A DNA stretch of 57,460 nucleotides, taken from positions 1-57,460 of the forward strand of contig JAUYOG010000044.1 in NCBI GenBank assembly GCA_030695945.1. Reading direction: 5' to 3'. A model generated the notes under the pieces. That model was given only the letters and a program-made list of their open reading frames with translations. It searched no databases and was not told the origin of the DNA. Positions 6,668 to 15,102 of the stretch are shown piece by piece (positions within the stretch are counted from its first letter, which is position 1; each line of letters opens with the position of its first letter). The translations under genes were made by a program, and so were the position numbers. This stretch comes from Ramlibacter sp. (GTDB lineage: Bacteria > Pseudomonadota > Gammaproteobacteria > Burkholderiales > Burkholderiaceae_C).

Positions 6668-7680
6668 CCCGCCAGCAGGAAATCCTGCGGCTGCAGCGCG
6701 TCCACGGCACGCGGCCCTCGTTTACGTTCAGCCAGGCGGCAGCGAAGTTCATCCAGGAGAACCTGCATCTCGCTTCCATCGAGTCGTATGGCTTCCACCT
6801 GAAGTCGGTGATGCCATATATCGGGAGTCTTTCTCTGGAGCAGGTGCACTCCGACTCTCTCAAGCCGTTCGTCGACGCGCAGCTTGCGAAAGGCAGGTCG
6901 CACAAGACGATCAACCTGAGCCTCGGCGCTGTTCGCCGGGTGCTGAATCTGGCCGCCCGCTCGTGGCGAGACAAGGCTTCGGATAAGCCCTGGCTGGTCT
7001 CTGCCCCGCTCATCACCATGCTGCCGCTTGTCGGCCACCAGCGCCCTCCCCGGCCGATCTCCTGGCACGAACAGGAACTCCTTCTGAAGGAGCTTCCCAG
7101 CCATCTGCACGACATGGCGCTATTCATCCTCAACACGGGCGTGCGCGACGACGTTGTCTGCAACCTCCAGTGGGACTGGGAAATCCCGATTCCGGAGCTG
7201 GGCATCTCGGTATTCGAAACGCCGGCGGAGCACGTGAAGGGCCGGCGCATGTCCAAGCTGCTCGTCTGCAACAGCGTCGCCCAATCGATCGTCGAGCGTG
7301 CACGCGGTCGCGACGAAAAATACGTGTTCGTGATGGAATGGCGGAATCACCCCATGGGCCCGATCGAGGCCATGAACAACACAGCCTGGCAATCGGCCCG
7401 TGCCCGGGCCGGATTGGGAGACTTGCACGTGCATGACCTCCGGCACACGGTCGGGATGCGGCTGCGAGAGGCGGGTGTTTCTGCTGCGGGCCGGCGAGAT
7501 GTGCTTTGGCACAGCGCCTCTTCGATCACGGACCACTACACCATGGCTCAAATCCTGGAGCTTCACGAGGCGCTGGAGAAGATCAGTAAGCCCAGTGGTG
7601 GCTGGAACAAGAGCCTGCAGGCCCTGCGCGCGGAAGCGGCCGCGGCCCGGAAAGCACGGTCCGGAAACCCTCGGAGTTGA
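6544..7680 (+). CDS. Tyrosine recombinase / site-specific integrase
   Basis: A 378-aa phage-type integrase. The N-terminal Arm/AP2-like segment (GIYQGANGRWEVDKFIDGVR), the SAM-like core-binding domain (about 60-150) and the catalytic domain are in the usual order. Candidate catalytic residues are R201 (NTGVRDD), K232 (HVKGRR), H297 and R300 (HDLRHT), H323 (LWHSAS) and Y332 (DHYT). Two motifs differ slightly from the usual: GVRDDV instead of G-L-R-x-x-E, and LWH instead of LGH. The gene points toward the 3' end of a tRNA-Arg gene 97 bp away, which is the expected insertion site. There is no strong ribosome binding site, and the start overlaps the xis-like gene. Confidence 0.92.
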   Translation: MGKKTTGIYQGANGRWEVDKFIDGVRLRERFESFEDAQAWLTRQQEILRLQRVHGTRPSFTFSQAAAKFIQENLHLASIESYGFHLKSVMPYIGSLSLEQVHSDSLKPFVDAQLAKGRSHKTINLSLGAVRRVLNLAARSWRDKASDKPWLVSAPLITMLPLVGHQRPPRPISWHEQELLLKELPSHLHDMALFILNTGVRDDVVCNLQWDWEIPIPELGISVFETPAEHVKGRRMSKLLVCNSVAQSIVERARGRDEKYVFVMEWRNHPMGPIEAMNNTAWQSARARAGLGDLHVHDLRHTVGMRLREAGVSAAGRRDVLWHSASSITDHYTMAQILELHEALEKISKPSGGWNKSLQALRAEAAAARKARSGNPRS

Positions 7681-7736
7681 GGGAAGGGACCTCGGCCGTT
7701 AGAGCTGAGTCCCCCAAAAGTCCCCCACCAAAGAAA

Positions 7737-7768
7737 AAGGACCTAGGCCATTTCTGACCTAAGTCCTT
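7737..7768. terminator. Hairpin between integrase and tRNA-Arg
   Basis: The arms AAGGACCTAGGCCA (7737-7750) and TGACCTAAGTCCTT (7755-7768) pair over 14 positions, two as G-U wobbles, with loop TTTC. It follows two copies of AGTCCCCC (7709-7726). It probably terminates the integrase transcript and/or belongs to the attachment region. The T tract is weak. Confidence 0.5.
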
Positions 7769-7776
7769 GATTCATA

Positions 7777-7853
7777 TGGTGCGGCTGGCAGGATTCGAAC
7801 CCACGACCCCTTGGTTCGTAGCCAAGTACTCTATCCAACTGAGCTACAGCCGC
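7777..7853 (-). tRNA. tRNA-Arg (anticodon ACG)
   Basis: The minus strand folds as a canonical cloverleaf: acceptor GCGGCTG/CAGCCGC with discriminator A and encoded CCA; D arm GCTCAGTTGGATAGAGT; anticodon stem TTGG/CCAA around CTACGAA (anticodon ACG, decoded as ICG after deamination); T loop TTCGAAT. Its 3' end faces the integrase, so this gene is the likely chromosomal attachment site of the element to its left. Confidence 0.95.
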
Positions 7854-7886
7854 TGAGCCGACGATTATATCAGGTGAAATTGGGCA

Positions 7887-10421
7887 CTACGCCAGGCCGG
7901 CCGTCGTCCCCAGGTATCTCTCCAGCACCGTCAGTTCCGCCGCCGTCGGCGCGCCCTTGCCCGTGATGACGGCGTACACGTTCCCGCCAAAGAACTCGCG
8001 CGGGAAGTATTCCAGGAAGCTCCAGCCGATCAGCAGCTGGTCGAAGGCGCTGGCGCCGAACGTCGCGCTGCCGCTGCCCGCCACGCTGGAATTGATACGC
8101 AGCCGCTGTGCGCCCGGGGCCGAAGTCAGCGAGACCACCGCGGGCTGGTTGGCCGCCAGCGCGTCGGGGCCCATGAGGGTCACGCTCGATCCGGACTGGT
8201 CCAGGAACCGCGCGCGCGGCCTGCCGCTGGCAAAGCCGAGTTCGGACACGTAGACGTGGCCGGAGTTCGACGCCTGGAAAACCGGCCCGGTGGTGGCGCC
8301 GGGCACGCTGACGGCGGCAATCGTGAAATGCGAATCGCCCATCACGTAAGGCGCCTTGTTTCTGGGGTTGGCTTGCACTTCGGCGAGGGGGATGGTCTTC
8401 TTGCAGCGAAAGCCGATGGCGACGGGCGCGGAGTGGTCAGAGTTCTTCTTGCCATTGGTCACGCGCATCACCGGCACCGTCATGCGGCCCATCGCCGGGC
8501 TGTCGGTATTGATGGCGTTGACCATCTCCATGGCGTTGCCGGGGCTGGAGCCGTAGCCGGAATCCGCGATGGCCCGCACCTGCTGGCCGGCCGCGGCCGG
8601 GGTGCCCAGCATGTAGTCGGTATAGCCGTCGGCCAGCTCCCACTTGCACGCACCGTACTTCGCGATGATCGCCATCGCCGCATCGGTGAGGCTGGTGGCG
8701 GCATACGCCACCGGGTCGGCGAGCGAATACACCTTGCGCGCCGGCGGCGGCGTCATGCCTCCCGATGCCGCGTAGGTCAGCGTGGTGACGCGATTCGATC
8801 CGGGCGTGAAGGTGAAGCTGTCCTGGCCGTTCGGGCCTGCGGGAATGGTGACCTGCGTCTTGCTCAGCGTGCCGCCGTTGCTGGATGAGATCGACAGCGT
8901 CACGGGCGCCGCCAGGTAGCCGCGCGCGTACACCGTGATGGTGATCGGCGTGCCCGCTGGCGCCCAGCCCGGGCCGTCGTCGTACAGCGTGGCCTTGGCA
9001 ACGCCGGCCGCGGCCTTCATCACCCCGGCCACCTGCGGCTCCAGCGTCTTGTTCTGGTGCCAGCCGGGAACGATGTTGATGGCGTTGTTGTGCAGCGTCC
9101 AGTGGCTGCCGCCGTTCCAGCTCTGCACCTCGACGCCGTTGTCGCGCGCGTAGTTCACCAGGCGGCCGAACATCACCTCCCAGCGCGGGTCATCGATGGG
9201 CATGCCGGTTTCGGTAAGGGCCAGGCGGATGCCGCGCGGCTTGGCCCAGTCGACGGCCAGCTTCAGGCGCTCCACCCCGGTGTTCAGGTCGATGGCGCCG
9301 GGCCCGAAGCCCGCGTTGTAGCCCAACGCGACTTCGCTGTCGAAGTCGAAGCGCTGGCCGCTGCTGCCCGCGTCCAGGTACATGTGCACTTCGTAGATCA
9401 GGTTCGCGCCCTGCAGCGGCCACGACGGGTTCTTGGTCGCGAGCGACATCGCCGCGCTCCACTCGTTGCCGCCGAGGTAGATCGGGTTGACGGGGTCGAG
9501 CGCGCGAATCGCGTTGATCGCGGCTTGCGCATAGACGGGCCAGATGGTGAGGTCTTCGGTGCCGTCCACCGTCTGCTCGGTCAGGCTGCCGGGCGGGGGC
9601 ATGCGATAAGGCTCGTTCATCAGGCCGTAGCCGCCGAAGCCCGGGTGGTTCTTCCACTTGTTGGCCGCGCGCGTCCAGAAGTCGATGAAGTTCGATTGCT
9701 TGAGCGTGGCCCCCGGCGCCAGCGCGAAGATGCGCGTCTGCACCTGCGCGTTGTCCGTGGTGTAGGGGCGGATGAACGGATCCGGCGACGCCGTCAGGCC
9801 GATCACCGAGCCGTCGGACTGGAACACGAAATCGCGGTAGCGGCAGTAGTTGTGCAGGTCGATGATGCACTTCGTGCCGTTGGCGGCATGCGCATCGAGC
9901 ACGCCGGTGATGTACGACTCGTAGCCCGCGTGGAAGGCGCCGGGCTCGCCGATGATGGAACGCGCCGTCGCGTTGGCGGGCGTGTCGTGCAGCATCGGCT
10001 GCAGCAGCTCCCACTGGATCGGCAGGCGATTGCGCTTGAAGCCGTTCGCCGCCAGCCAGGCCACGTCGGACTTGCGCGGCACCGTGAAGTTCACGTTGGG
10101 CAACGTGCCCGAGCCGTAGCGCAGGCCGAACTCGGCGGCTTGCATGCCGGTGAGGTTGGCGCCGATGGCGAACGACGCGGGCACCGGGGCGGGCGTCGGA
10201 CCAGGCGTCGGCGCGGGCGTCGGACCAGGCGTCGGAGCGGGTGTCGGTTCCGGCGCAGGGCCTGGCCCAGGCGCCGGGGTCGGCGCGGGCGTCTCGGGCA
10301 CCGGAGCGCCGCCGCCTACCGGGGCGGGAGCGCCTCCACCGCCGCCGCCACCGCAAGCGGTCACTGCCATCGCTGCGGCCGCAGTGGCCGCCATGTTGAA
10401 ATCGCGTCGTTTGAGTCTCAT
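7887..10421 (-). CDS. Exported lipoprotein with GH5-like cellulase domain and C-terminal accessory domain
   Basis: 844 aa from ATG 10421, chosen because it puts the twin-arginine signal at the N-terminus (MRLKRRDFNMAATAAAA); a frame-extended ATG at 10454 adds 11 residues before it. The signal ends in a lipobox, VTAC (Cys23), so a Tat-exported lipoprotein is likely. Then follow a Gly run, a Pro-Thr-Ala-Gly linker (about 30-80) and a glycoside hydrolase family 5-like barrel. In the barrel, GYGLMNEP provides the probable acid/base Glu (E270) and LALTETGMP the probable nucleophile (E404). An Ig-like segment (about 460-560) and a LamG-like C-terminus ending VLERYLG follow. It probably cleaves a beta-glucan or related polysaccharide outside the cell; the substrate cannot be read from sequence. 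Confidence 0.8.
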   Translation of the reverse strand: MRLKRRDFNMAATAAAAMAVTACGGGGGGGAPAPVGGGAPVPETPAPTPAPGPGPAPEPTPAPTPGPTPAPTPGPTPAPVPASFAIGANLTGMQAAEFGLRYGSGTLPNVNFTVPRKSDVAWLAANGFKRNRLPIQWELLQPMLHDTPANATARSIIGEPGAFHAGYESYITGVLDAHAANGTKCIIDLHNYCRYRDFVFQSDGSVIGLTASPDPFIRPYTTDNAQVQTRIFALAPGATLKQSNFIDFWTRAANKWKNHPGFGGYGLMNEPYRMPPPGSLTEQTVDGTEDLTIWPVYAQAAINAIRALDPVNPIYLGGNEWSAAMSLATKNPSWPLQGANLIYEVHMYLDAGSSGQRFDFDSEVALGYNAGFGPGAIDLNTGVERLKLAVDWAKPRGIRLALTETGMPIDDPRWEVMFGRLVNYARDNGVEVQSWNGGSHWTLHNNAINIVPGWHQNKTLEPQVAGVMKAAAGVAKATLYDDGPGWAPAGTPITITVYARGYLAAPVTLSISSSNGGTLSKTQVTIPAGPNGQDSFTFTPGSNRVTTLTYAASGGMTPPPARKVYSLADPVAYAATSLTDAAMAIIAKYGACKWELADGYTDYMLGTPAAAGQQVRAIADSGYGSSPGNAMEMVNAINTDSPAMGRMTVPVMRVTNGKKNSDHSAPVAIGFRCKKTIPLAEVQANPRNKAPYVMGDSHFTIAAVSVPGATTGPVFQASNSGHVYVSELGFASGRPRARFLDQSGSSVTLMGPDALAANQPAVVSLTSAPGAQRLRINSSVAGSGSATFGASAFDQLLIGWSFLEYFPREFFGGNVYAVITGKGAPTAAELTVLERYLGTTAGLA
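10191..10262. repeat. 24-bp tandem repeat encoding the Pro/Thr linker
   Basis: Two near-identical 24-bp units (10191-10214 and 10215-10238) differ at one base, and a degenerate third follows. On the coding strand each gives an eight-residue PTPGPTPA-type unit of the linker between the signal peptide and the catalytic domain. Copy number is likely variable between strains. Confidence 0.7.
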
Positions 10422-10623
10422 AGCCGAGGAAGTATCCGGCTCGGCAAGGCTCACTAAGCGGCGCAGCAGCGGCGCAGAGCCAAAAATGGATGCGCACCTA
10501 CCGCCCGGTCGGAGCGGTCCGACATGCCCACGATGAATCGTTGGCGGGGCTGTTGCGCGATTGACACTCAGCGGCGGACAATCGGCCTAAGATTGGTGCA
10601 CTTGCATCAAGAGGAGCGAACGA

Positions 10624-11016
10624 ATGACCATCCTGGTAGCCTATGTCGCCCGTCCGGAAGGCCAAGCCGCCCTGGACAAGGGGATGGAGATTGCAAAGCG
10701 GCGCAACGAGCGGCTGGTCGTCGTCAACGCCAGCCCCGGCGGGACCAAGGAAGATCCGGCGATGATCGACGTGCAGGAAAGCGAGCGCGTGGAGAAGTTG
10801 CTGCGCAGCGCGGGCCTCGATGCGGAGTTCAAGCAGTTCGTCCGCGGCAAGAGCGCCGTGGAGGAGATCGACGCCCTGGTCGAATCCCTCCAGGCCTCGG
10901 TGCTGATCATCGGCCTTCGGAAGCGCTCCCCCGTCGGCAAGCTCATCATGGGCAGCGTCGCACAGGAGCTCTTGTTGACCGTGTCCTGTCCGGTGTTGGC
11001 CGTCAAGGCCGGCTAG
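10624..11016 (+). CDS. Universal stress protein, UspA family
   Basis: A 130-aa single Usp domain, cytoplasmic. The N-terminal strand MTILVAYVARPEG and the C-terminal ATP-binding motif G-x2-x-x-G-x9-G-S (GLRKRSPVGKLIMGSVAQELL, about 98-118) are present, ending in the usual CPVLAVK strand. Usp proteins bind nucleotide and are induced in stress. The start is supported by an excellent ribosome binding site, AGAGGAG, 6-7 bp upstream (10611-10617). It is a single gene between two oppositely oriented units. Confidence 0.9.
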   Translation: MTILVAYVARPEGQAALDKGMEIAKRRNERLVVVNASPGGTKEDPAMIDVQESERVEKLLRSAGLDAEFKQFVRGKSAVEEIDALVESLQASVLIIGLRKRSPVGKLIMGSVAQELLLTVSCPVLAVKAG

Positions 11017-11040
11017 CAAGGCGGCATCGGCCGATCCGGC

Positions 11041-12051
11041 TCAGCACTTCTGGAACTGGCTGGCCGCGAATGTCCACAACAGCCGGGACGCGTCGGGGCC
11101 CTGCTGGTCGCTGTAAGGCTGCCCCGCCGCGCCACCGCTCCAGGCGTGGCCCAATTGCGCGACTTCGATGTGGGTGGCCACCGTTCCCCTGCTGAGCTTG
11201 TAGTCGGTCACCGTCATGGGATAGCGTTTGCCGCGCTGCACGTCGCGGCCATCGGCCGCCCGTGCGCCCGCGGCGCCGGCCCAGACGCGCGCGGCCGCCT
11301 GGCCGTTGCTTGCGGAAACGATACGGTCCGCGCCGCCATGCACGACCAGCAACGGCGGCCACGATGCCGCCATCGCGCCGGGTGTTGCCACCAGGGGCCG
11401 GGCCGGCCGATGGCCGTGCATCGCACCCACCGCCGACAACGGCGAATGCGCGGTGCCGGGAGGGATGCCCGAATGCATCATGACGGCCTTGAAGCGCCCC
11501 GGGTGCCGGGTGACCAGCAACGCCGCCATGCTGGCGCCCGCGGAAAGCCCCGCCACCGCGATGCGCGCCCGGTCGGCCATGTACAGCAGGCACACCTGGT
11601 CGATGGCACGCATGATCAGTTCGGCTTCGGCATAGGCGCGGCCTGATCGCGTGTCGAACCAGTTCCAGCAGCCCTGCGCGTTGGCCAGCCTGTCCTGCTC
11701 AGGGTAGAGCACCAGGAAACGCTCGCGCGCCGCGATCCGGTTCATGCGCGTGCTTTGGGCGAATCCCTTGGCGTCCTGGCCGCAGCCGTGCAGCATCACC
11801 ACCAGGGGGAGCCTCTCGCCAAACCGGACATCGGGCGGACGGTAGAGCCGATAGCGGCGCACGCCGGCCGCGCCCATGGCGAGACCGGCGATCCAGTCGC
11901 CCTTGCCCGCAGGTGCCTTGCGTTTCTCGGCCCCGAGCTTGAGCGTCAGTTCGGCCGCGCGTGCGCCGTTGCTGAGCGCCTGGCGCGTGACCAGCGCGAA
12001 GCTGCGCTGGAATGCCTTGGCCCACGCGGGTTTGCGACTTCGTTTTGCCAT
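11041..12051 (-). CDS. PHB depolymerase-family alpha/beta hydrolase (esterase)
   Basis: A 336-aa esterase of the PhaZ/LpqC/feruloyl-esterase type. The oxyanion region VVMLHGCGQD (about 84-93) is followed by the nucleophile elbow GLSAGAS (about 168-174). Candidate Asp lies in HGGADRIV and His in QLGHAWSGG near the C-terminus, which ends FAASQFQKC. There is no signal peptide; the N-terminus is basic (MAKRSRKPAWAKAFQRSF). Such proteins hydrolyse short-chain polyhydroxyalkanoate or aromatic esters; the real substrate is unknown. It ends only 25 bp from the convergent uspA stop. Confidence 0.85.
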   Translation of the reverse strand: MAKRSRKPAWAKAFQRSFALVTRQALSNGARAAELTLKLGAEKRKAPAGKGDWIAGLAMGAAGVRRYRLYRPPDVRFGERLPLVVMLHGCGQDAKGFAQSTRMNRIAARERFLVLYPEQDRLANAQGCWNWFDTRSGRAYAEAELIMRAIDQVCLLYMADRARIAVAGLSAGASMAALLVTRHPGRFKAVMMHSGIPPGTAHSPLSAVGAMHGHRPARPLVATPGAMAASWPPLLVVHGGADRIVSASNGQAAARVWAGAAGARAADGRDVQRGKRYPMTVTDYKLSRGTVATHIEVAQLGHAWSGGAAGQPYSDQQGPDASRLLWTFAASQFQKC

Positions 12052-12098
12052 CGGCGCATTCTGGGGGAAGAGTGCTTGTCCCCCGCGCGCCGCGGGTA

Positions 12099-12998
12099 CT
12101 AACGCCGTGCACCGAGGTAAGTCGGCACTATGTCGCGCAAGGCAGACGGCGAGATCCCCAGCGCGTCCAGGCCCGGCAGGCTGCCGCCGGCCACGTTGTC
12201 CACCTTCATGGAGTCCAGGTTGTCCCGGCTCATCAGAGTCTGGCCGGGCGCCAGTTCCATGACGAACGCCTGCAACTGCGCCAGCACCATGGGCAAGCCG
12301 ATCACCGGGCGGGTGTGCCCCGACACGCTGCCCGCCAGCTTGACCAACTGGCGCAGCGTGTAGCGATCTGGCCCGCAGATTTCAAAGGTGCGCCTGGCGG
12401 TGTCGTCCCTTTGCAGGCATTGCACGATGGCGCTCACCACATCACCCACCCAGACCGGCTGGAACAAGGTGTCGGCGCCGGCCAGCGGCATGATCGGCAC
12501 GACAGCCTGCAGGCGCGCGAACAGCGTGAGGAAGCGGTCACCTTCGCCGAACATGACGCTCGGGCGCAGCACGGTCCAATCGAGTTGCGAGGCCTGAAGC
12601 ACCTCTTCGCCCTTTGCCTTGCTGCGCTGATACATGGACGGCGCGTCCTTGGCGGCGCCCAGCGCGCTCACGTGCACGATGCGCAGCACGCCCGAGTCCT
12701 GGCAGGACCGTACGACCTTCTTCACCAACTCCACGTGGGTGCGCTCAAACTCGGCGGAGTTGCCGTGCAGGATGGCAACCAGGTTGACGACGGCGTCGTG
12801 GCCGGGCACCAGGCGGGCGAGTGCCGCCGGGTCGTGCACATCGGCCTGCACCAGCTCGAGTGAGGGGAGTGATCGAGAGCCCTGCGCCCTGGAAATATCG
12901 CGCGTGGGCACCGTGACGCGGTGCTGCAGGCGAACCAGCTCGTTGCACAGGTGGTGCCCGACGAATCCTGTGCCGCCCAGGACGAGAATCTTCTTCAT
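12099..12998 (-). CDS. NDUFA9-like NAD(P)-binding epimerase/dehydratase-fold protein
   Basis: A 299-aa extended/atypical short-chain dehydrogenase. The N-terminal Rossmann motif GGTGFVGHHL (8-17) binds NAD(P). Further motifs are HVSALGA and a Y-x3-K-like YQRSKAKGE, with DVVSAIVQCL typical of the complex I NDUFA9-like group. In betaproteobacteria this family is a housekeeping oxidoreductase of unclear substrate. It lies immediately downstream of the CAU tRNA on the same strand. Confidence 0.85.
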   Translation of the reverse strand: MKKILVLGGTGFVGHHLCNELVRLQHRVTVPTRDISRAQGSRSLPSLELVQADVHDPAALARLVPGHDAVVNLVAILHGNSAEFERTHVELVKKVVRSCQDSGVLRIVHVSALGAAKDAPSMYQRSKAKGEEVLQASQLDWTVLRPSVMFGEGDRFLTLFARLQAVVPIMPLAGADTLFQPVWVGDVVSAIVQCLQRDDTARRTFEICGPDRYTLRQLVKLAGSVSGHTRPVIGLPMVLAQLQAFVMELAPGQTLMSRDNLDSMKVDNVAGGSLPGLDALGISPSALRDIVPTYLGARR

Positions 12999-13005
12999 GG
13001 ACAGA

Positions 13006-13082
13006 TGGTAGGGCGTGTTGGACTTGAACCAACGACCAAAGGATTATGAGTCCTCTGCTCTAACCAGCTGAGCTAACGCCCC
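13006..13082 (-). tRNA. tRNA with anticodon CAU (Ile2 or elongator Met)
   Basis: Cloverleaf on the minus strand: acceptor GGGGCGT/ACGCCCT (first pair G-U), discriminator A and encoded CCA; D arm GCTCAGCTGGTTAGAGC; anticodon stem around TCATAAT (CAU); T arm GTTGG-TTCAAGT-CCAAC. The anticodon right arm, variable loop and T arm (ATC-TTTGGTCG, TTCAAGTCCA) resemble Escherichia coli tRNA-Ile2, whose C34 is changed to lysidine by TilS, more than elongator tRNA-Met. I lean to Ile2, but the acceptor is unlike E. coli Ile2. It is not an initiator, since the GGG/CCC pairs of the anticodon stem are missing. Confidence 0.9.
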
Positions 13083-13103
13083 CACCCTGGGGATTGTAAG
13101 AGG

Positions 13104-14105
13104 CTACTGTTTGTGGCTCAGCGCGTTGCTCACCAGCTTGGAGGTGATGTCCACGATCTGGATCATGCGGTCATAGGGCATGCGGGTCGGGCCGATGACG
13201 CCCAGCGTGCCGACGACCTGCCCGTCCACCTCGTACGGCGCGCTGACGATCGACAGTTCCTCGAAGGGCACCACCTGGCTTTCGCCGCCGATGAAGATGC
13301 GCACGCCGGCGGCCTGGCTGGAAATGTCGAGCAGGCGCATCAGCTGGGTCTTTTGCTCGAACAGGTCGAAGGCGCGCCGCAGGTGCGTCATGTCGCTGGA
13401 GAAGTCGCTCACGGCCAGCAGGTTGCGCTCGCCGGAAATCACCACCTCGTCCTGCTGGCTCATCGCCTCGGAACTCGCCTGCACGGCCGTCTGCATCAGG
13501 GAGGCGATCTCGCCCTGCAGTTTCTCGACTTCGGTCTTCAGCCGCTCGCGCACCTGCTCGATGGCCATGCCCGAGTAGTTGGCGTTCAGGAAGTTGGCCG
13601 CCTCGACCAGCTGCGTCTGCGTGTAGTCGGACTCCGTGAAGACGACGCGGTTCTGCACGTCGCCCTCGGGCGACACGATGATGACGAGGTAGCGCCGCTC
13701 GGACAGGCGCAGGAACTCGATGTGGTGGAACACCGAGCTGCGGCGCGGCGCCATGACCACGCCCACGAACTGCGAAAGGTTCGACAGCAGGTGGGCGGCG
13801 TTCGCGATCACCTTCTGGGGCTGGTCCGGCGCCAGGCTGGGAGCGGGCAGGTTCTCGCGCTGGACGGTGAGCATGGTGTCCACAAACAGGCGGTAGCCGC
13901 GCGCCGTCGGGATGCGCCCCGAGGAGGTGTGGGGGCTGGCGATCAGCCCGAGCTCCTCGAGGTCCGACATGACGTTGCGGATGGTCGCCGGCGACAGCTC
14001 GAGCCCGGAGGCGCGCGAGAGGGTGCGCGAGCCCACGGGCTGTCCCTCGGCGATGTAGCGCTCGACCAGGGCTTTCAGCAACAACTTGGCACGGTCATCG
14101 AGCAT
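13104..14105 (-). CDS. hrcA: Heat-inducible transcription repressor HrcA
   Basis: 333 aa from ATG 14105 ([21 protein letters not shown], the family's usual N-terminus; an in-frame start 13 codons upstream is ignored). The N-terminal winged helix ([29 protein letters not shown], split over about 25-53) is followed by the GAF-like dimerisation domain with SSGRIPT and [10 protein letters not shown]. It represses heat-shock genes by binding CIRCE (TTAGCACTC-N9-GAGTGCTAA), with folding controlled by GroE. A CIRCE copy is present in this window at rpoH (45358-45384). No CIRCE lies in hrcA's own upstream region (14106-14207). Divergent from nadK. Confidence 0.96.
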   Translation of the reverse strand: MLDDRAKLLLKALVERYIAEGQPVGSRTLSRASGLELSPATIRNVMSDLEELGLIASPHTSSGRIPTARGYRLFVDTMLTVQRENLPAPSLAPDQPQKVIANAAHLLSNLSQFVGVVMAPRRSSVFHHIEFLRLSERRYLVIIVSPEGDVQNRVVFTESDYTQTQLVEAANFLNANYSGMAIEQVRERLKTEVEKLQGEIASLMQTAVQASSEAMSQQDEVVISGERNLLAVSDFSSDMTHLRRAFDLFEQKTQLMRLLDISSQAAGVRIFIGGESQVVPFEELSIVSAPYEVDGQVVGTLGVIGPTRMPYDRMIQIVDITSKLVSNALSHKQ

Positions 14106-14207
14106 GATTGGGGGTTTTTTCGGGATTTTAGCTACGGCTAACAAGCCCTTCGGGCCGTTGCGAGGGTACGCCGGAAGGCGAGAGCTATTTAGTGCTGTAA
14201 TTTGCCG

Positions 14208-15101
14208 ATGAAATCCCTATTCCGCCAGGTTGCCCTGATCGGTAAGTACCATGCCGCGGTTTCGGGTGCGCAGGCGGGCTCCACCCGCGCCGCGCTGGAA
14301 GACATCGCGCACTTCCTGGCTTCGCAGGGTTGCGAAGTGCTGTTCGAGCGCGAAACCGCCTCCACCGTCGGCATCACAGGGTACACCACCCTGGACGTTC
14401 CGGCCATCGGCGCGCAGTGCGATCTGGTGCTGGTGGTCGGGGGCGACGGGACCATGCTCGGCATCGGCCGGCAGCTGGCGCAGTACGGCGTGCCGCTCAT
14501 CGGCATCAACCAGGGCCGCCTGGGGTTCATCACGGACATCCCGATGGACCATTACCGGGCCACGCTCACGCCCATGCTGCGCGGCGAATACGAGGAAGAC
14601 CACCGGAGCCTGATGCACGCGCGCGTCGTGCGCGACGGCCATTGCGTGTTCGACGCACTGGCGATGAACGACGTCGTCGTCAACCGCGGGGCGACGTCCG
14701 GGATGGTGGAATTGCGGGTGGAGGTCGATGGGCATTTCGTGGCCAACCAGCGCGCGGACGGCCTGATCATCGCGACGCCCACCGGGTCCACCGCCTATTC
14801 GCTCTCGGCAGGCGGCCCGCTGCTGCACCCCTCGACGCCGGGCTGGGTGCTGGTGCCGATCGCCCCCCACACCTTGTCCAACCGGCCGATCGTGCTGCCG
14901 GACTCCTCGGAAGTAGCGATCGTGGTCGTTTCCGGCCGCGACGCCAGCGCCAATTTCGACATGCAGTCGCTCGCGTCGCTGCTGCATGGCGACCGCATCA
15001 GCGTGCGCCGCTCGCAGCACGGCGTGCGCTTCCTCCACCCCCGCGGCTGGACGTACTTCGACACGCTGCGCAAGAAACTCCACTGGAACGAAGGCCACTG
15101 A
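14208..15101 (+). CDS. nadK: NAD kinase
   Basis: A 297-aa ATP-NAD kinase producing NADP in the cytoplasm. The [11 protein letters not shown] motif (about 75-85) and [10 protein letters not shown] (about 100-109) are the signature, with [15 protein letters not shown] later. The start at ATG 14208 is preferred over the TTG two codons earlier. It begins a three-gene unit nadK-recN-rapZ; its TGA is one base before the recN ATG. The hrcA/nadK/recN neighbourhood is widespread. Confidence 0.96.
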   Translation: MKSLFRQVALIGKYHAAVSGAQAGSTRAALEDIAHFLASQGCEVLFERETASTVGITGYTTLDVPAIGAQCDLVLVVGGDGTMLGIGRQLAQYGVPLIGINQGRLGFITDIPMDHYRATLTPMLRGEYEEDHRSLMHARVVRDGHCVFDALAMNDVVVNRGATSGMVELRVEVDGHFVANQRADGLIIATPTGSTAYSLSAGGPLLHPSTPGWVLVPIAPHTLSNRPIVLPDSSEVAIVVVSGRDASANFDMQSLASLLHGDRISVRRSQHGVRFLHPRGWTYFDTLRKKLHWNEGH

Positions 15102-15102
15102 G

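Noticed and set aside
14106..14207. Search for CIRCE in the hrcA/nadK intergenic region
   Set aside because: TTTAGTGCTG near 14189 has no GAGTGCTAA partner at 9 bp, so no operator is called there.
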